Assembly (NCBI GenBank): GCA_937881505.1
Contig: CALGEM010000343.1
Span: 1-13,980, forward strand
Reading direction: 5' to 3'
Length of the DNA stretch: 13,980 bases
From: an uncultured euryarchaeote
GTDB taxonomy: Archaea > Thermoplasmatota > Poseidoniia > Poseidoniales > Poseidoniaceae
The position numbers were made by a program, and so were the translations under genes. Positions within the stretch are counted from its first letter, which is position 1, and each line of letters starts with the position of its first letter. Positions 1-7,131 of the stretch are shown one piece after another. Under the pieces are notes generated by a model. That model saw nothing but the letters and a program-made list of their open reading frames with translations. It did not search any database and was not told where the DNA came from.

Positions 1-580
1 CCTCAGATGCTGATTCATTCTCGGTTTCCTCTGCGGAATCGTCTTGAGACTGGTCAGATTCTTCTTCAACATCCCCAACATCTGCTGGTTCCTCTGGATC
101 TGCCTCACCATCGGATTCAACGGATGTTTCTCCCATCAAAATTTGGTCAAATTCGTCGAGGTCAATAACGCCGTTCCCATCAGCATCAATTTCCGCAACC
201 AAGCGATCAACTTGTGAGGGCGGCAAATCTGCAAGGTTCAAACTGAGGAGGCCTCGTTTCAATTCGTCCGAATCAATGGTGCCATCACTGTTTTCGTCAA
301 ACTTTTCAAACAGCTTTCTGATGTTGATGCCGGTATCAGCCACCCATTGGCGGAGGATATCAACGACATCATCGGCCACAAAGAGCACGCCACATTCGGG
401 GCACCGAGTGGAATCCAATGGCACCAAAGCATTACAGGCACCACACTCGCCAAGTTCGTCCTCGGAGATGCCAGAGAAATTCGTGCCACACTCGGGACAC
501 TCTGTTGAATCAATAGGAATGACCGCTCGACAGGCACCACACTCGGCCATGGCCGCACCCTCAATTTCTTCATCCGTCAT
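1..580 (-). CDS. Double zinc-ribbon, EF-hand protein with acidic tail (C-terminus beyond window)
   Basis: The reading frame runs from ATG at 580 off the window start, giving 193 complete codons. Two four-cysteine zinc ribbons come first: C14/C17/C28/C31 and C46/C49/C60/C63, near-copies 32 residues apart (ECGACxAxxPxDSTxCPECG). A canonical EF-hand pair follows. Loop 1 is D95-E106 (DENSDGTIDSDE) and loop 2 is D132-E143 (DADGNGVIDLDE), with Asp/Asn ligands and the closing Glu all present. From about residue 150 the chain is Asp/Glu/Ser-rich and of low complexity. The architecture indicates zinc and calcium binding. The partner and the process are unknown, and nothing shows whether a membrane segment follows. 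An in-frame ATG at 550 (residue 11) is an alternative start, but the ATG at 580 lies about 35 bases from a TATA-like element. The gene is divergent from the DUF835-like gene. Confidence 0.85.
   Translation of the reverse strand, partial: MTDEEIEGAAMAECGACRAVIPIDSTECPECGTNFSGISEDELGECGACNALVPLDSTRCPECGVLFVADDVVDILRQWVADTGINIRKLFEKFDENSDGTIDSDELKRGLLSLNLADLPPSQVDRLVAEIDADGNGVIDLDEFDQILMGETSVESDGEADPEEPADVGDVEEESDQSQDDSAEETENESASE
389..544 (-). repeat. Tandem zinc-ribbon duplication inside the EF-hand gene
   Basis: Two 60-base units (544-485 and 448-389, read on the minus strand) each encode one four-cysteine zinc ribbon. They share the start GAGTGTGGTGCCTGT and the end CC-GA-TGTGGC, and both encode DST before the second CxxC. 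The DNA likeness points to internal duplication of one ribbon; the 12 residues between units are not repeated. Confidence 0.7.
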
Positions 581-696
581 GTTAGCACCACTGCTGACCA
601 CGGGAACTGGCAATATAATAATTGATGGAAGATAACCAACTGGAGCAGTAATTCCTTAGAACCTCAACACAGAGACACCACCAAGGAGGCCGGTTC
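581..696. promoter_or_regulatory. Divergent promoter region between EF-hand and DUF835-like genes
   Basis: These 116 non-coding bases separate two divergent start codons. An A/T-rich TATA-like element (AATATAATAATT, 612-623) lies about 35 bases from the minus-strand ATG at 580, which would give a very short or absent leader for the EF-hand gene. The same element could serve the plus-strand gene with a leader of about 50 bases. That gene has a strong Shine-Dalgarno AAGGAGG at 683-689, seven bases before its ATG. Assigning the element to both directions is inference. Confidence 0.45.
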
Positions 697-1563
697 ATGG
701 AGGGCATGCAGACGTTGGACACATTTCGGCCTGAAGATGTGTATCTGCATTTGGATGAAACCATTGAGCAGGCTGAGCATATCGTCCATTGTTATAGCAG
801 GCTACCAATGCGGCAACTTCTTCGTTATATCTCCGCCAACAGCGCTGAAATGTGGTGGCTATCAGATCATGATGCGCCGAGAGCCATATCACCAGATCCG
901 GACGAGGTCTTCGCGCACATCAAAACCTCGACTCGAAACGACACAACACTGGTTGTTCTTGAGGGAATAGACTGGCTCGTGCGGCGGACAAATGAAACAA
1001 CCGTACTTGAAATGCTCCAAGCACTCGATCGGCTTTCGAGAGAACGTCGTTTCCAGGTGGTCCTTGCTGGAGATTCGCTCTCCCTCAATCCAACATTTTG
1101 GGCGAGAATCTGCAGCCTGGCCCCAAAAATTTCCCTTTCAGCAGCCCCTTCTGGAAATGAAGAGGCGAGTATTGAATTGGATGAGGCACCGATACCTCAA
1201 CCACCGATCCAAGAGGAAAATACTTCACGAGATGACAATGTTTTGGTCCATTTGGTCAACCTGCCACAGGCCGGATTTACCCATGCCGTCTTAGCGAGGC
1301 GTATGTTGCAATGGAAAAGGATGGGTTTTGATCTTGCAGCACTTGAGCCCGCCATGGCGACGAATGACCTCGAAAAGGCACACACCATCTACACCGGCGT
1401 AGAGAACGCCATCACCATGGCCATTGATGCTATTCGATTAATGAATCAGCGAAGTCAAGACTTAACGGTCACTGAACGCGAACGATTCAATTACAGATTC
1501 ATGGCGTTGAATGAGGTTGCTGAAGGGTATGAGGAACTCCTCGCCGTCTTATCATCGAGGTAA
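697..1563 (+). CDS. DUF835-like protein
   Basis: A 288-residue soluble protein with no signal peptide or membrane segment. Residues about 25-145 resemble the archaeal DUF835 domain: a WWLSD strand early on, then a hydrophobic strand ending in an acidic turn (TLVVLEGIDWLV, 84-95), a helix (LEMLQALDRLSRERRF) and a second strand (VVLAGDSLSL, 121-130). This is like the core of a degenerate RecA/ATPase-type fold, but no Walker A motif is present. A low-complexity Pro/Glu linker (about 155-180) leads to a helical C-terminus. That part contains the phrase MLQWKRMGFDLAALEPAM (203-220), of the type L..W...G.D...LE that recurs in archaeal helical regions. Family function is unknown; signalling or regulatory scaffolding is only a guess. 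ATG 697 is chosen because AAGGAGG stands seven bases upstream; ATG 706 is an alternative. Its last 12 bases overlap the convergent hutH. Confidence 0.75.
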   Translation: MEGMQTLDTFRPEDVYLHLDETIEQAEHIVHCYSRLPMRQLLRYISANSAEMWWLSDHDAPRAISPDPDEVFAHIKTSTRNDTTLVVLEGIDWLVRRTNETTVLEMLQALDRLSRERRFQVVLAGDSLSLNPTFWARICSLAPKISLSAAPSGNEEASIELDEAPIPQPPIQEENTSRDDNVLVHLVNLPQAGFTHAVLARRMLQWKRMGFDLAALEPAMATNDLEKAHTIYTGVENAITMAIDAIRLMNQRSQDLTVTERERFNYRFMALNEVAEGYEELLAVLSSR

Positions 1564-3105
1564 GCGCCCGTGTTCAGCCTCAATACGAGCAAGCCACCCA
1601 CCTGTTCTGAGTGATGTTGCTAATTGTTTGAGCTCTGCAGATGTCGAACGGTCAGCGACCAAGGGACCAGAAACAGTTCGGACACGTTGAATGAGTCCCC
1701 GGACGTGAGGCGAAGATGGATGTGAAGCATGCTCCAAAGCCTCTGATGCAATCAGCAATTCACATGCAAGAACCTCAGAAAGACGCTGAACTGCACATCG
1801 GAGGTTCCAGGCAGCTGTTGCACCCATGCTGACATGGTCTTCTTGTCCAGCAGATGTGGTGGTCGAAAAGGCAGAACGCGGTGCTGCATGGCCGTGCATT
1901 TCTGCAAGCGAGGACCCTGCAACATATTGCACGATCATCAAACCGGATTCTAAGCCCGAGTTTTTGGCGAGGAAGGCTGGAAGTTCGCTTCGAGAGGGGT
2001 CAAGCATCTGGTCCATTCGTCGTTCTGAAATTGATCCCAATTCAAACGCTGCTAGGGACATGGCGTCGCAAGTAAGTGCAATGATTTCCCCATGAAAATT
2101 CCCTTGTGATACGACTTCATGAGCACCGGGATTGTCTGGTTCTGGGAAAATTAGCGGATTATCTGTTGCGCTGTTTAACTCGATGCGGAGAACCTGTTCC
2201 AACCGTTGAAACGACTCATAGACGGCGCCGTGGACTTGTGGTGCGCAACGGAATGAGTACGCATCTTGGACGCGGTCGCAATCTTCGTGTCCTTTGAGAA
2301 TGTCAGAGCCAGAAAGAATGGTGCGCAAGCGTTGTGCAATCATGGTTTGACCTGAGTGTGGCCTGGCTTGGTGAACTTCTGGCCTTGATGGTGTAAGGCT
2401 GCACGAGCGAGCATCCATCGATGTCGCCAGTATGAGGTCAGCTAGCACCAACATCTCACTGAGTTCCTGGTATGCGATGGCGGCATAGGCCGTCATTTGA
2501 CTGGTGCCGTTGATGAGTGATAATCCGTCTTTTGCTGTCAATTCCACCGCCACAAGTCCTTTGTCAAAGAGGACGTTCTTTGTTGGAACGGATTCTCCTT
2601 CAATCAGCACCTCACCCTCACCAATAAGGGCAAGAGCGAGGTGAGAGAGCGGAGCTAAATCGCCACTGGCGCCGAGGCTACCAATTCTGGGCACAGCTGG
2701 GTGAACGTCATGGTTGAGGTAAAGAACGAGTTGCCGGATGCAATCTGGATGGATGCCCGAATGGCCTTTGCAAAGGGAGTTTAAGCGCACCACCATCATC
2801 GCCCGGACCGCTTCAACGCTCATGTTGTCGCCAATCGCTGTCGCGTGGGACCGTATCAAATTGAGTTGAAGTGCGGCCAAGTCCTCATTTGAGATTCTCT
2901 CGTGGACGAGAGCACCAAATCCAGTGTTAATGCCGTACACAGTTTCACCTGTGTCAACAATACGTTCAACCACGGCTCGAGCAGCATGGATGGGTGGCCA
3001 AGCATCCTCAGATACAGCGACCTTGGCTTGTTGTTTCGCTACCATCAAGACCTCTTGTGGAGAAAGCGTTCTGCCGTCGACATAGACTGTGGGTTGCTCA
3101 CTCAT
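1552..3105 (-). CDS. hutH: Histidine ammonia-lyase
   Basis: HutH deaminates L-histidine to urocanate and ammonia, the first step of histidine degradation, in the cytoplasm. The 517-residue product matches the usual family length of about 510. It carries the MIO prosthetic-group triad Ala-Ser-Gly at 146-148 inside GSLGASGDLAPLSH, and the catalytic Tyr in YGINTGFG (57-64). Other family signatures include RSHA (86-89), NSLCKGHSGIHP (109-120) and, further on, QDAYSFRC. The start is ATG 3105. It has GGAGG at 3114-3118 eight bases upstream, and its sequence ATGAGTGA overlaps the hutU stop by eight bases, so translation is probably coupled. The open frame continues 86 codons upstream, but only as antisense-free read-through inside hutU, and those residues have no family likeness. 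The 3' end overlaps the convergent DUF835-like gene by 12 bases. Histidine lyase rather than phenylalanine or tyrosine lyase is supported by the linked urocanase. Confidence 0.97.
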   Translation of the reverse strand: MSEQPTVYVDGRTLSPQEVLMVAKQQAKVAVSEDAWPPIHAARAVVERIVDTGETVYGINTGFGALVHERISNEDLAALQLNLIRSHATAIGDNMSVEAVRAMMVVRLNSLCKGHSGIHPDCIRQLVLYLNHDVHPAVPRIGSLGASGDLAPLSHLALALIGEGEVLIEGESVPTKNVLFDKGLVAVELTAKDGLSLINGTSQMTAYAAIAYQELSEMLVLADLILATSMDARSCSLTPSRPEVHQARPHSGQTMIAQRLRTILSGSDILKGHEDCDRVQDAYSFRCAPQVHGAVYESFQRLEQVLRIELNSATDNPLIFPEPDNPGAHEVVSQGNFHGEIIALTCDAMSLAAFELGSISERRMDQMLDPSRSELPAFLAKNSGLESGLMIVQYVAGSSLAEMHGHAAPRSAFSTTTSAGQEDHVSMGATAAWNLRCAVQRLSEVLACELLIASEALEHASHPSSPHVRGLIQRVRTVSGPLVADRSTSAELKQLATSLRTGGWLARIEAEHGRLPR

Positions 3106-5134
3106 CGCCCCAACCTCCAATTCCATCAAGAAGGTCGTCATCGACCATGGTTGGTAAGGTAACCGTGAGTTTAGGTTCGCTTTCCATCGCGCGTTGAATC
3201 GCAGATAGGGCGCCCGAATTGCGCCCCCATGCTCTTCGTGCAACACCGTTGTTAACGTCCCAGTGAAGCATGCTTTCCAATCGTTTTGTGGCTGCATCTG
3301 AACCATCAAGAAGCATGCCAAAACCGCCGTTGATAACCTCGCCCCAGCCAACACCGCCGCCATTATGGAGGCTCACCCATGTCGCACCACGGAATGCATC
3401 ACCGATGGCGTTGTGAACAGCCATATCTGCTGTGAACATCGAACCGTCGTTTATGTTGGCCGTTTCCCGGTATGGGCTGTCGGTTCCTGAGACATCGTGG
3501 TGGTCCCTCCCGAGCACTACGGGTGCAGAAATGACCCCGCTTGCAATGGCAGCGTTCATGGCAAGAGCGATTTCACGACGACCTACATCATCGGCGTACA
3601 ATATTCGTGCCTGACTCCCAACAACGAGATTGTTGTCGCCTGCTTGCTCAATCCAACGGAGGTTGTCGTTGATTTGTTGCCGCACATCGTCGGTTGCAGA
3701 TTCAAGCATTTGCCGCAGCACATTTGCCGCAATTTCATCTGTTTTCGCGAGATCACTGGGGTCTCCACTGGTGCACACCCATCGGTAGGGCCCAAACCCG
3801 TAGTCAAAGCACATCGGACCCATGATGTCCTCAACATAGGAGGGGTAAGCAAAACTTCCGTCCTCGTTCAAAACTTCTGCACCGACACGGGATGCTTCAA
3901 GCAAAAAGGCATTGCCGTAATCCCAGAAGTACATGCCGCGCTCAGCCATGGTGTTGATAGCAGAAGCATGACGGCGGAGTGTAGCTTGAACCTCTTTTCT
4001 GAACCGTTCTGGTTCTTCTGAAAGCATGGTTGCACTTTCCTCATAACTCCGGTCGGCAGGGAAATATCCACCTTGGTAGGGGTTGTGAAGGCTGGTTTGA
4101 TCGCTACCCAAATCCACACGAATGTTGCGTTCAACACACCGTTCCCATAATTCAACAACATTGCCGATAAGGCCGACAGAGATTGTAGATTTGCGCTGTG
4201 CCGCATCGACCATCAAATCAATGGCTTCATCGATTGATTCCGTCACCGTTGTCAACCAACCTTGCTCATGCCGTTTATGTGCGGCGTGGGCATTGGTTTC
4301 TGCGATGATGCATGCGGCCCCTGCAATGGTCGCGGCTTTTGCTTGAGCACCCGACATGCCCCCGAGTCCGCTTGTGATGAACGTGATGCCAGAAAGGTCT
4401 GCCTCATCTTCTAAACCGAGGTGCAATCGTGCAGCGTTGAGAAGGGTGATGGTGGTGCCATGAACAATGCCCTGTGGGCCGATGTACATGTATGAACCAG
4501 CGGTCATTTGACCGTATTGCGTGACGCCCAACGCATTCATTCGTTCGTAGTCATCTTGACCAGAATAATTGGGAATAACCATGCCATTGGTCACCACAAC
4601 ACGTGGAGCATCGGGGTGTGATGGGAAAAGACCTAGAGGATGGCCAGAATACATGACGAGTGTTTGGTCATCTTCCATTTCACAGAGGTATTTCATCACC
4701 AAACGGTACTGCGCCCAATTTTGGAAAACGGAACCATTGCCGCCGTAGGTGATGAGTTCATGCGGAAATTGAGCAACGGCAGGGTCGAGGTTATTGTGAA
4801 TCATCAACATAATCGAGGCCGCCTGGCGGGATTTCGTTGGATATGCGTCAATGGGGTACGCCTTGATGGAAAAAGAGGACGGGCGGTATCGTCGCATCAG
4901 TACACGCCCGTAGGTGTTGAGCTCCTCCAAAAATTCAGACGCGAGTGCATCATGGTGCCGAGCAGGTATGTACCGTAGCGCATTTCGAATCGCCAATCGT
5001 TTTTCCGTTGGCGTCAATATTTGACGTCTGTTCGGTGCATGGTCCACTGTCAAATCCACGCCGGGATGAGGAGGTAATTCAGCAGGTATGCCCTCGAGGA
5101 CAGATGCCCTCATGCGGCGCACATCATCCTCCAT
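3098..5134 (-). CDS. hutU: Urocanate hydratase (urocanase), long eukaryote-type
   Basis: Urocanase adds water to urocanate to give 4-imidazolone-5-propionate, using tightly bound NAD as an electrophile. The product has 678 residues. Common bacterial HutU is near 555 and vertebrate urocanase near 676. Phrases such as NNLDPAVAQFPHELITYGGNG (114-134) and LVMYSGHPLGLFPS (159-172) are those of the long type. The NAD-binding stretch TSGLGGMSGAQAKA is at 254-267. The conserved Cys is C454 in FDYGFGPYRWVCTSGDP. The C-terminal signature DMAVHNAIGDAFRGATWVSL plus HNGGGVGWGEVINGGFGM spans 570-607. It is the first gene of hutU-hutH, with an eight-base overlap. ATG 5134 is the first start after an in-frame stop just upstream; a weak AGGTAGG precedes it. 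Archaeal urocanase of this type suggests acquisition from a bacterium, which is inference without a tree. Confidence 0.97.
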   Translation of the reverse strand: MEDDVRRMRASVLEGIPAELPPHPGVDLTVDHAPNRRQILTPTEKRLAIRNALRYIPARHHDALASEFLEELNTYGRVLMRRYRPSSFSIKAYPIDAYPTKSRQAASIMLMIHNNLDPAVAQFPHELITYGGNGSVFQNWAQYRLVMKYLCEMEDDQTLVMYSGHPLGLFPSHPDAPRVVVTNGMVIPNYSGQDDYERMNALGVTQYGQMTAGSYMYIGPQGIVHGTTITLLNAARLHLGLEDEADLSGITFITSGLGGMSGAQAKAATIAGAACIIAETNAHAAHKRHEQGWLTTVTESIDEAIDLMVDAAQRKSTISVGLIGNVVELWERCVERNIRVDLGSDQTSLHNPYQGGYFPADRSYEESATMLSEEPERFRKEVQATLRRHASAINTMAERGMYFWDYGNAFLLEASRVGAEVLNEDGSFAYPSYVEDIMGPMCFDYGFGPYRWVCTSGDPSDLAKTDEIAANVLRQMLESATDDVRQQINDNLRWIEQAGDNNLVVGSQARILYADDVGRREIALAMNAAIASGVISAPVVLGRDHHDVSGTDSPYRETANINDGSMFTADMAVHNAIGDAFRGATWVSLHNGGGVGWGEVINGGFGMLLDGSDAATKRLESMLHWDVNNGVARRAWGRNSGALSAIQRAMESEPKLTVTLPTMVDDDLLDGIGGWGDE
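3114..3118 (-). promoter_or_regulatory. hutH ribosome binding site inside hutU
   Basis: The sequence GGAGG on the minus strand lies in the last codons of hutU, eight bases before the hutH ATG at 3105. It settles the hutH start against the longer open frame. Confidence 0.7.
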
Positions 5135-5241
5135 GGCCTACCTGTCATGCGGGATGTCCTTGAGGCTTGTTCTCTCAACACTCACAAACGAATGGTGCAT
5201 AACATCAAAAACAGGCGCGCACGAGGGAAAAATGGGCTCCC
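5135..5241. promoter_or_regulatory. Divergent promoter region between hutU and the S15 peptidase gene
   Basis: These 107 non-coding bases lie between two divergent starts. No strong TATA box is obvious. The best plus-strand candidate is GCATAACAT around 5197-5205, about 40 bases before ATG 5242. A purine-rich GAGGGAAAAA (5223-5232) precedes that ATG but sits farther away than a usual Shine-Dalgarno. On the minus strand only a weak GATGTTATGC is seen. No clear inverted repeat that could be a histidine- or urocanate-responsive operator was recognised by eye. Confidence 0.3.
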
Positions 5242-7131
5242 ATGTCATCAGACGATGTGATCATTGCAGAATTGTCCGAATCGGCCAATTCATCGGTGAC
5301 ACGTGAATTCAATTTGGTCATTGGCGCAACCCTCGCAATATCGTTAGCCTTTCTCTTCATTTCTGCTGTTTATGATGATGTATTCGTCAGCATGATGGTC
5401 GATGATAGCGATACTAGCGAAGTGCGCGTACCCGTTTGGGAGCGCCATAAGCTCCCCTACATGACGAGTGGCGATTATGGCGTGGCGCTGGAAGTTGGCC
5501 CCTATGAATTGCTCCCCACCGAAAACGCCTGGAATTCCACCCATCATTTCGTTGAATACACGCTGCCGATGGAAGAAGGCGGCGCTGCCCCAAATGGATT
5601 AATCAGTCTCGCCGTATGGAGGCCTAACGTCCCAGAGGGCGTTCAAGTTCCAGTCATCGCAGAAAGCGGCCCTTATTTCCAAGAAGCGAGTGTCGAGACA
5701 CCTTCCATCGAGGTCCCCGGTAGTTGGTTGGGTCAAATGTTCATTGACCAAATATTACCACACGGCTACGCCTTTGCCCAAATTTCAGTTTCTGGAACCG
5801 GCCGGAGCAATCACTGCATGGATTTGATGGGAACCGCAGAGCAATTGGGCAATGATGCTGCAGTTCGCTGGCTAGGAGAGCAGAGTTGGTCAAATGGCGC
5901 TGTAGCATTGATTGGAAAGTCATACGACGGCAGCACGCCATGGCAAGCAGCCATGTTCGGTTCTGAACACGATTACCTGAAGACCATCGTACCCATTTCA
6001 GGTTTGATTGGGGTAAAGGAATTGATGTGGAAGAACGGGTCCTCTGAGGCACGTGCACCCATCATGCACAACGGCGTCTACGGTTCGTACGGCATTGATG
6101 GGGATGAAGAGGACTACCAAAATTTGTGCCCCGATTACATCATTGGTCCTGGAACGGGCGTTGGTGCTTGGGCTTGGGGCGGCGAAGCAGCTGGCACTTA
6201 TTGGGCTGAACGCTACTTCCTTGACCGCGTTCTTGAGAACTACAAGGGAAGCGTGTACTTGATTCAAGGTATGCATGATTGGAACGTTGACCCGCACATG
6301 GCCGTGCCGACCATCAACCGACTCATCGATGCTGGAATTGAAGCCCGGGGATTGTTCGGGCAGTGGGACCACGATTATCCCGACCGACCTGTCCAACTTG
6401 ATGACCGCTCGGAACTGGGTGGAAGGGGTGGAGAAGCCTTCCCTGAAATGATTCGTTTTGATTGGATGCAGGATATGCTTGAATGGTTTGATTACTATCT
6501 CAAGGGAATTGGTGAGCAACCTGGACAATGGATTGAAATCCAATCCAATCAGGGTTCATGGCGAATTGAAGACCGTTATCCACCGGCAGATGTCGTGGTT
6601 CAATCCTTTGAATTGGGAACTGATATGGCGAACATCGGTGGGACGACCACGGTTTTACCAGATGCATCATCTGGACCCGTTTGGGAATCAGCTCCTCTTG
6701 AAAGCGACCTCTACTTTGCTGGCATGCCTCGTGTCCACGTGGACGTGACCACCGCAACGCTTGGCGGTCAACTGTATGCATTGTTGGAAGATTGTAATGA
6801 TCAAGGTCAATGCATCCACTTAGGACATGCCATCATGGACCTTCGCTATCACGCTGGCGGCGACGAGGTCCAAACTTGGACACCTGTTGTGGAAACCATC
6901 AATGCTAAGATGGAATTCTTTGCCATGGATGCAGAAGTTGAAGCAGGTCATGTGTTACGTCTTTCATTGCGCTCAACGGGAGAGGACTACCTCCCTGCCA
7001 GTACATCTTCCGTGGTGTTCGTACAGGAAGGTGCAACATCGACCTTGCAGCTCGATACCTATGAGCCAAGTGAACGTCGTTACTTCACTCCGCCTGTTTG
7101 TACACACGAGCGTTGTCTTCAGGCTGAATAA
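5242..7131 (+). CDS. Membrane-anchored S15/CocE-family peptidase (X-Pro dipeptidyl-peptidase-like)
   Basis: A 629-residue alpha/beta hydrolase of the S15 (PepX/CocE) family, which cleaves X-Pro dipeptides or ester substrates. A hydrophobic stretch at about 24-44 is a signal anchor or uncleaved signal, so the catalytic part is probably outside the cell. The nucleophile is Ser227 in GKSYDG (225-230), followed by STPWQAA as in S15 enzymes. The likely acid is Asp346 in QGMHDWNVD (342-350) and the His is H377 in GQWDHDYPD. The tail from about residue 450 fits the C-terminal jelly-roll domain (X-Pro_C), with LESDLYFAGMPRVHVDV near 495-510. The start is ATG 5242; the nearby ATG 5232 is in another frame. 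The 3' end overlaps the convergent MFS gene by 47 bases. The role is probably peptide degradation for nutrition. Substrate choice between Pro-dipeptides, beta-lactam-like amides and esters cannot be read from the sequence. Confidence 0.88.
   Translation: MSSDDVIIAELSESANSSVTREFNLVIGATLAISLAFLFISAVYDDVFVSMMVDDSDTSEVRVPVWERHKLPYMTSGDYGVALEVGPYELLPTENAWNSTHHFVEYTLPMEEGGAAPNGLISLAVWRPNVPEGVQVPVIAESGPYFQEASVETPSIEVPGSWLGQMFIDQILPHGYAFAQISVSGTGRSNHCMDLMGTAEQLGNDAAVRWLGEQSWSNGAVALIGKSYDGSTPWQAAMFGSEHDYLKTIVPISGLIGVKELMWKNGSSEARAPIMHNGVYGSYGIDGDEEDYQNLCPDYIIGPGTGVGAWAWGGEAAGTYWAERYFLDRVLENYKGSVYLIQGMHDWNVDPHMAVPTINRLIDAGIEARGLFGQWDHDYPDRPVQLDDRSELGGRGGEAFPEMIRFDWMQDMLEWFDYYLKGIGEQPGQWIEIQSNQGSWRIEDRYPPADVVVQSFELGTDMANIGGTTTVLPDASSGPVWESAPLESDLYFAGMPRVHVDVTTATLGGQLYALLEDCNDQGQCIHLGHAIMDLRYHAGGDEVQTWTPVVETINAKMEFFAMDAEVEAGHVLRLSLRSTGEDYLPASTSSVVFVQEGATSTLQLDTYEPSERRYFTPPVCTHERCLQAE

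Noticed and set aside
276..635. 119-codon plus-strand open frame opposite the EF-hand gene
   Set aside because: It is antisense to clear zinc-ribbon and EF-hand coding sequence; its Ser/His-rich product is typical of a shadow frame.
3106..3363. 86-codon upstream extension of the hutH frame
   Set aside because: It lies wholly inside the hutU coding sequence, has no likeness to the family, and the internal ATG 3105 has a good ribosome binding site and a normal family N-terminus.
3497..4021. 174-codon plus-strand open frame opposite hutU
   Set aside because: It is antisense to the conserved catalytic region of urocanase; no independent coding evidence.
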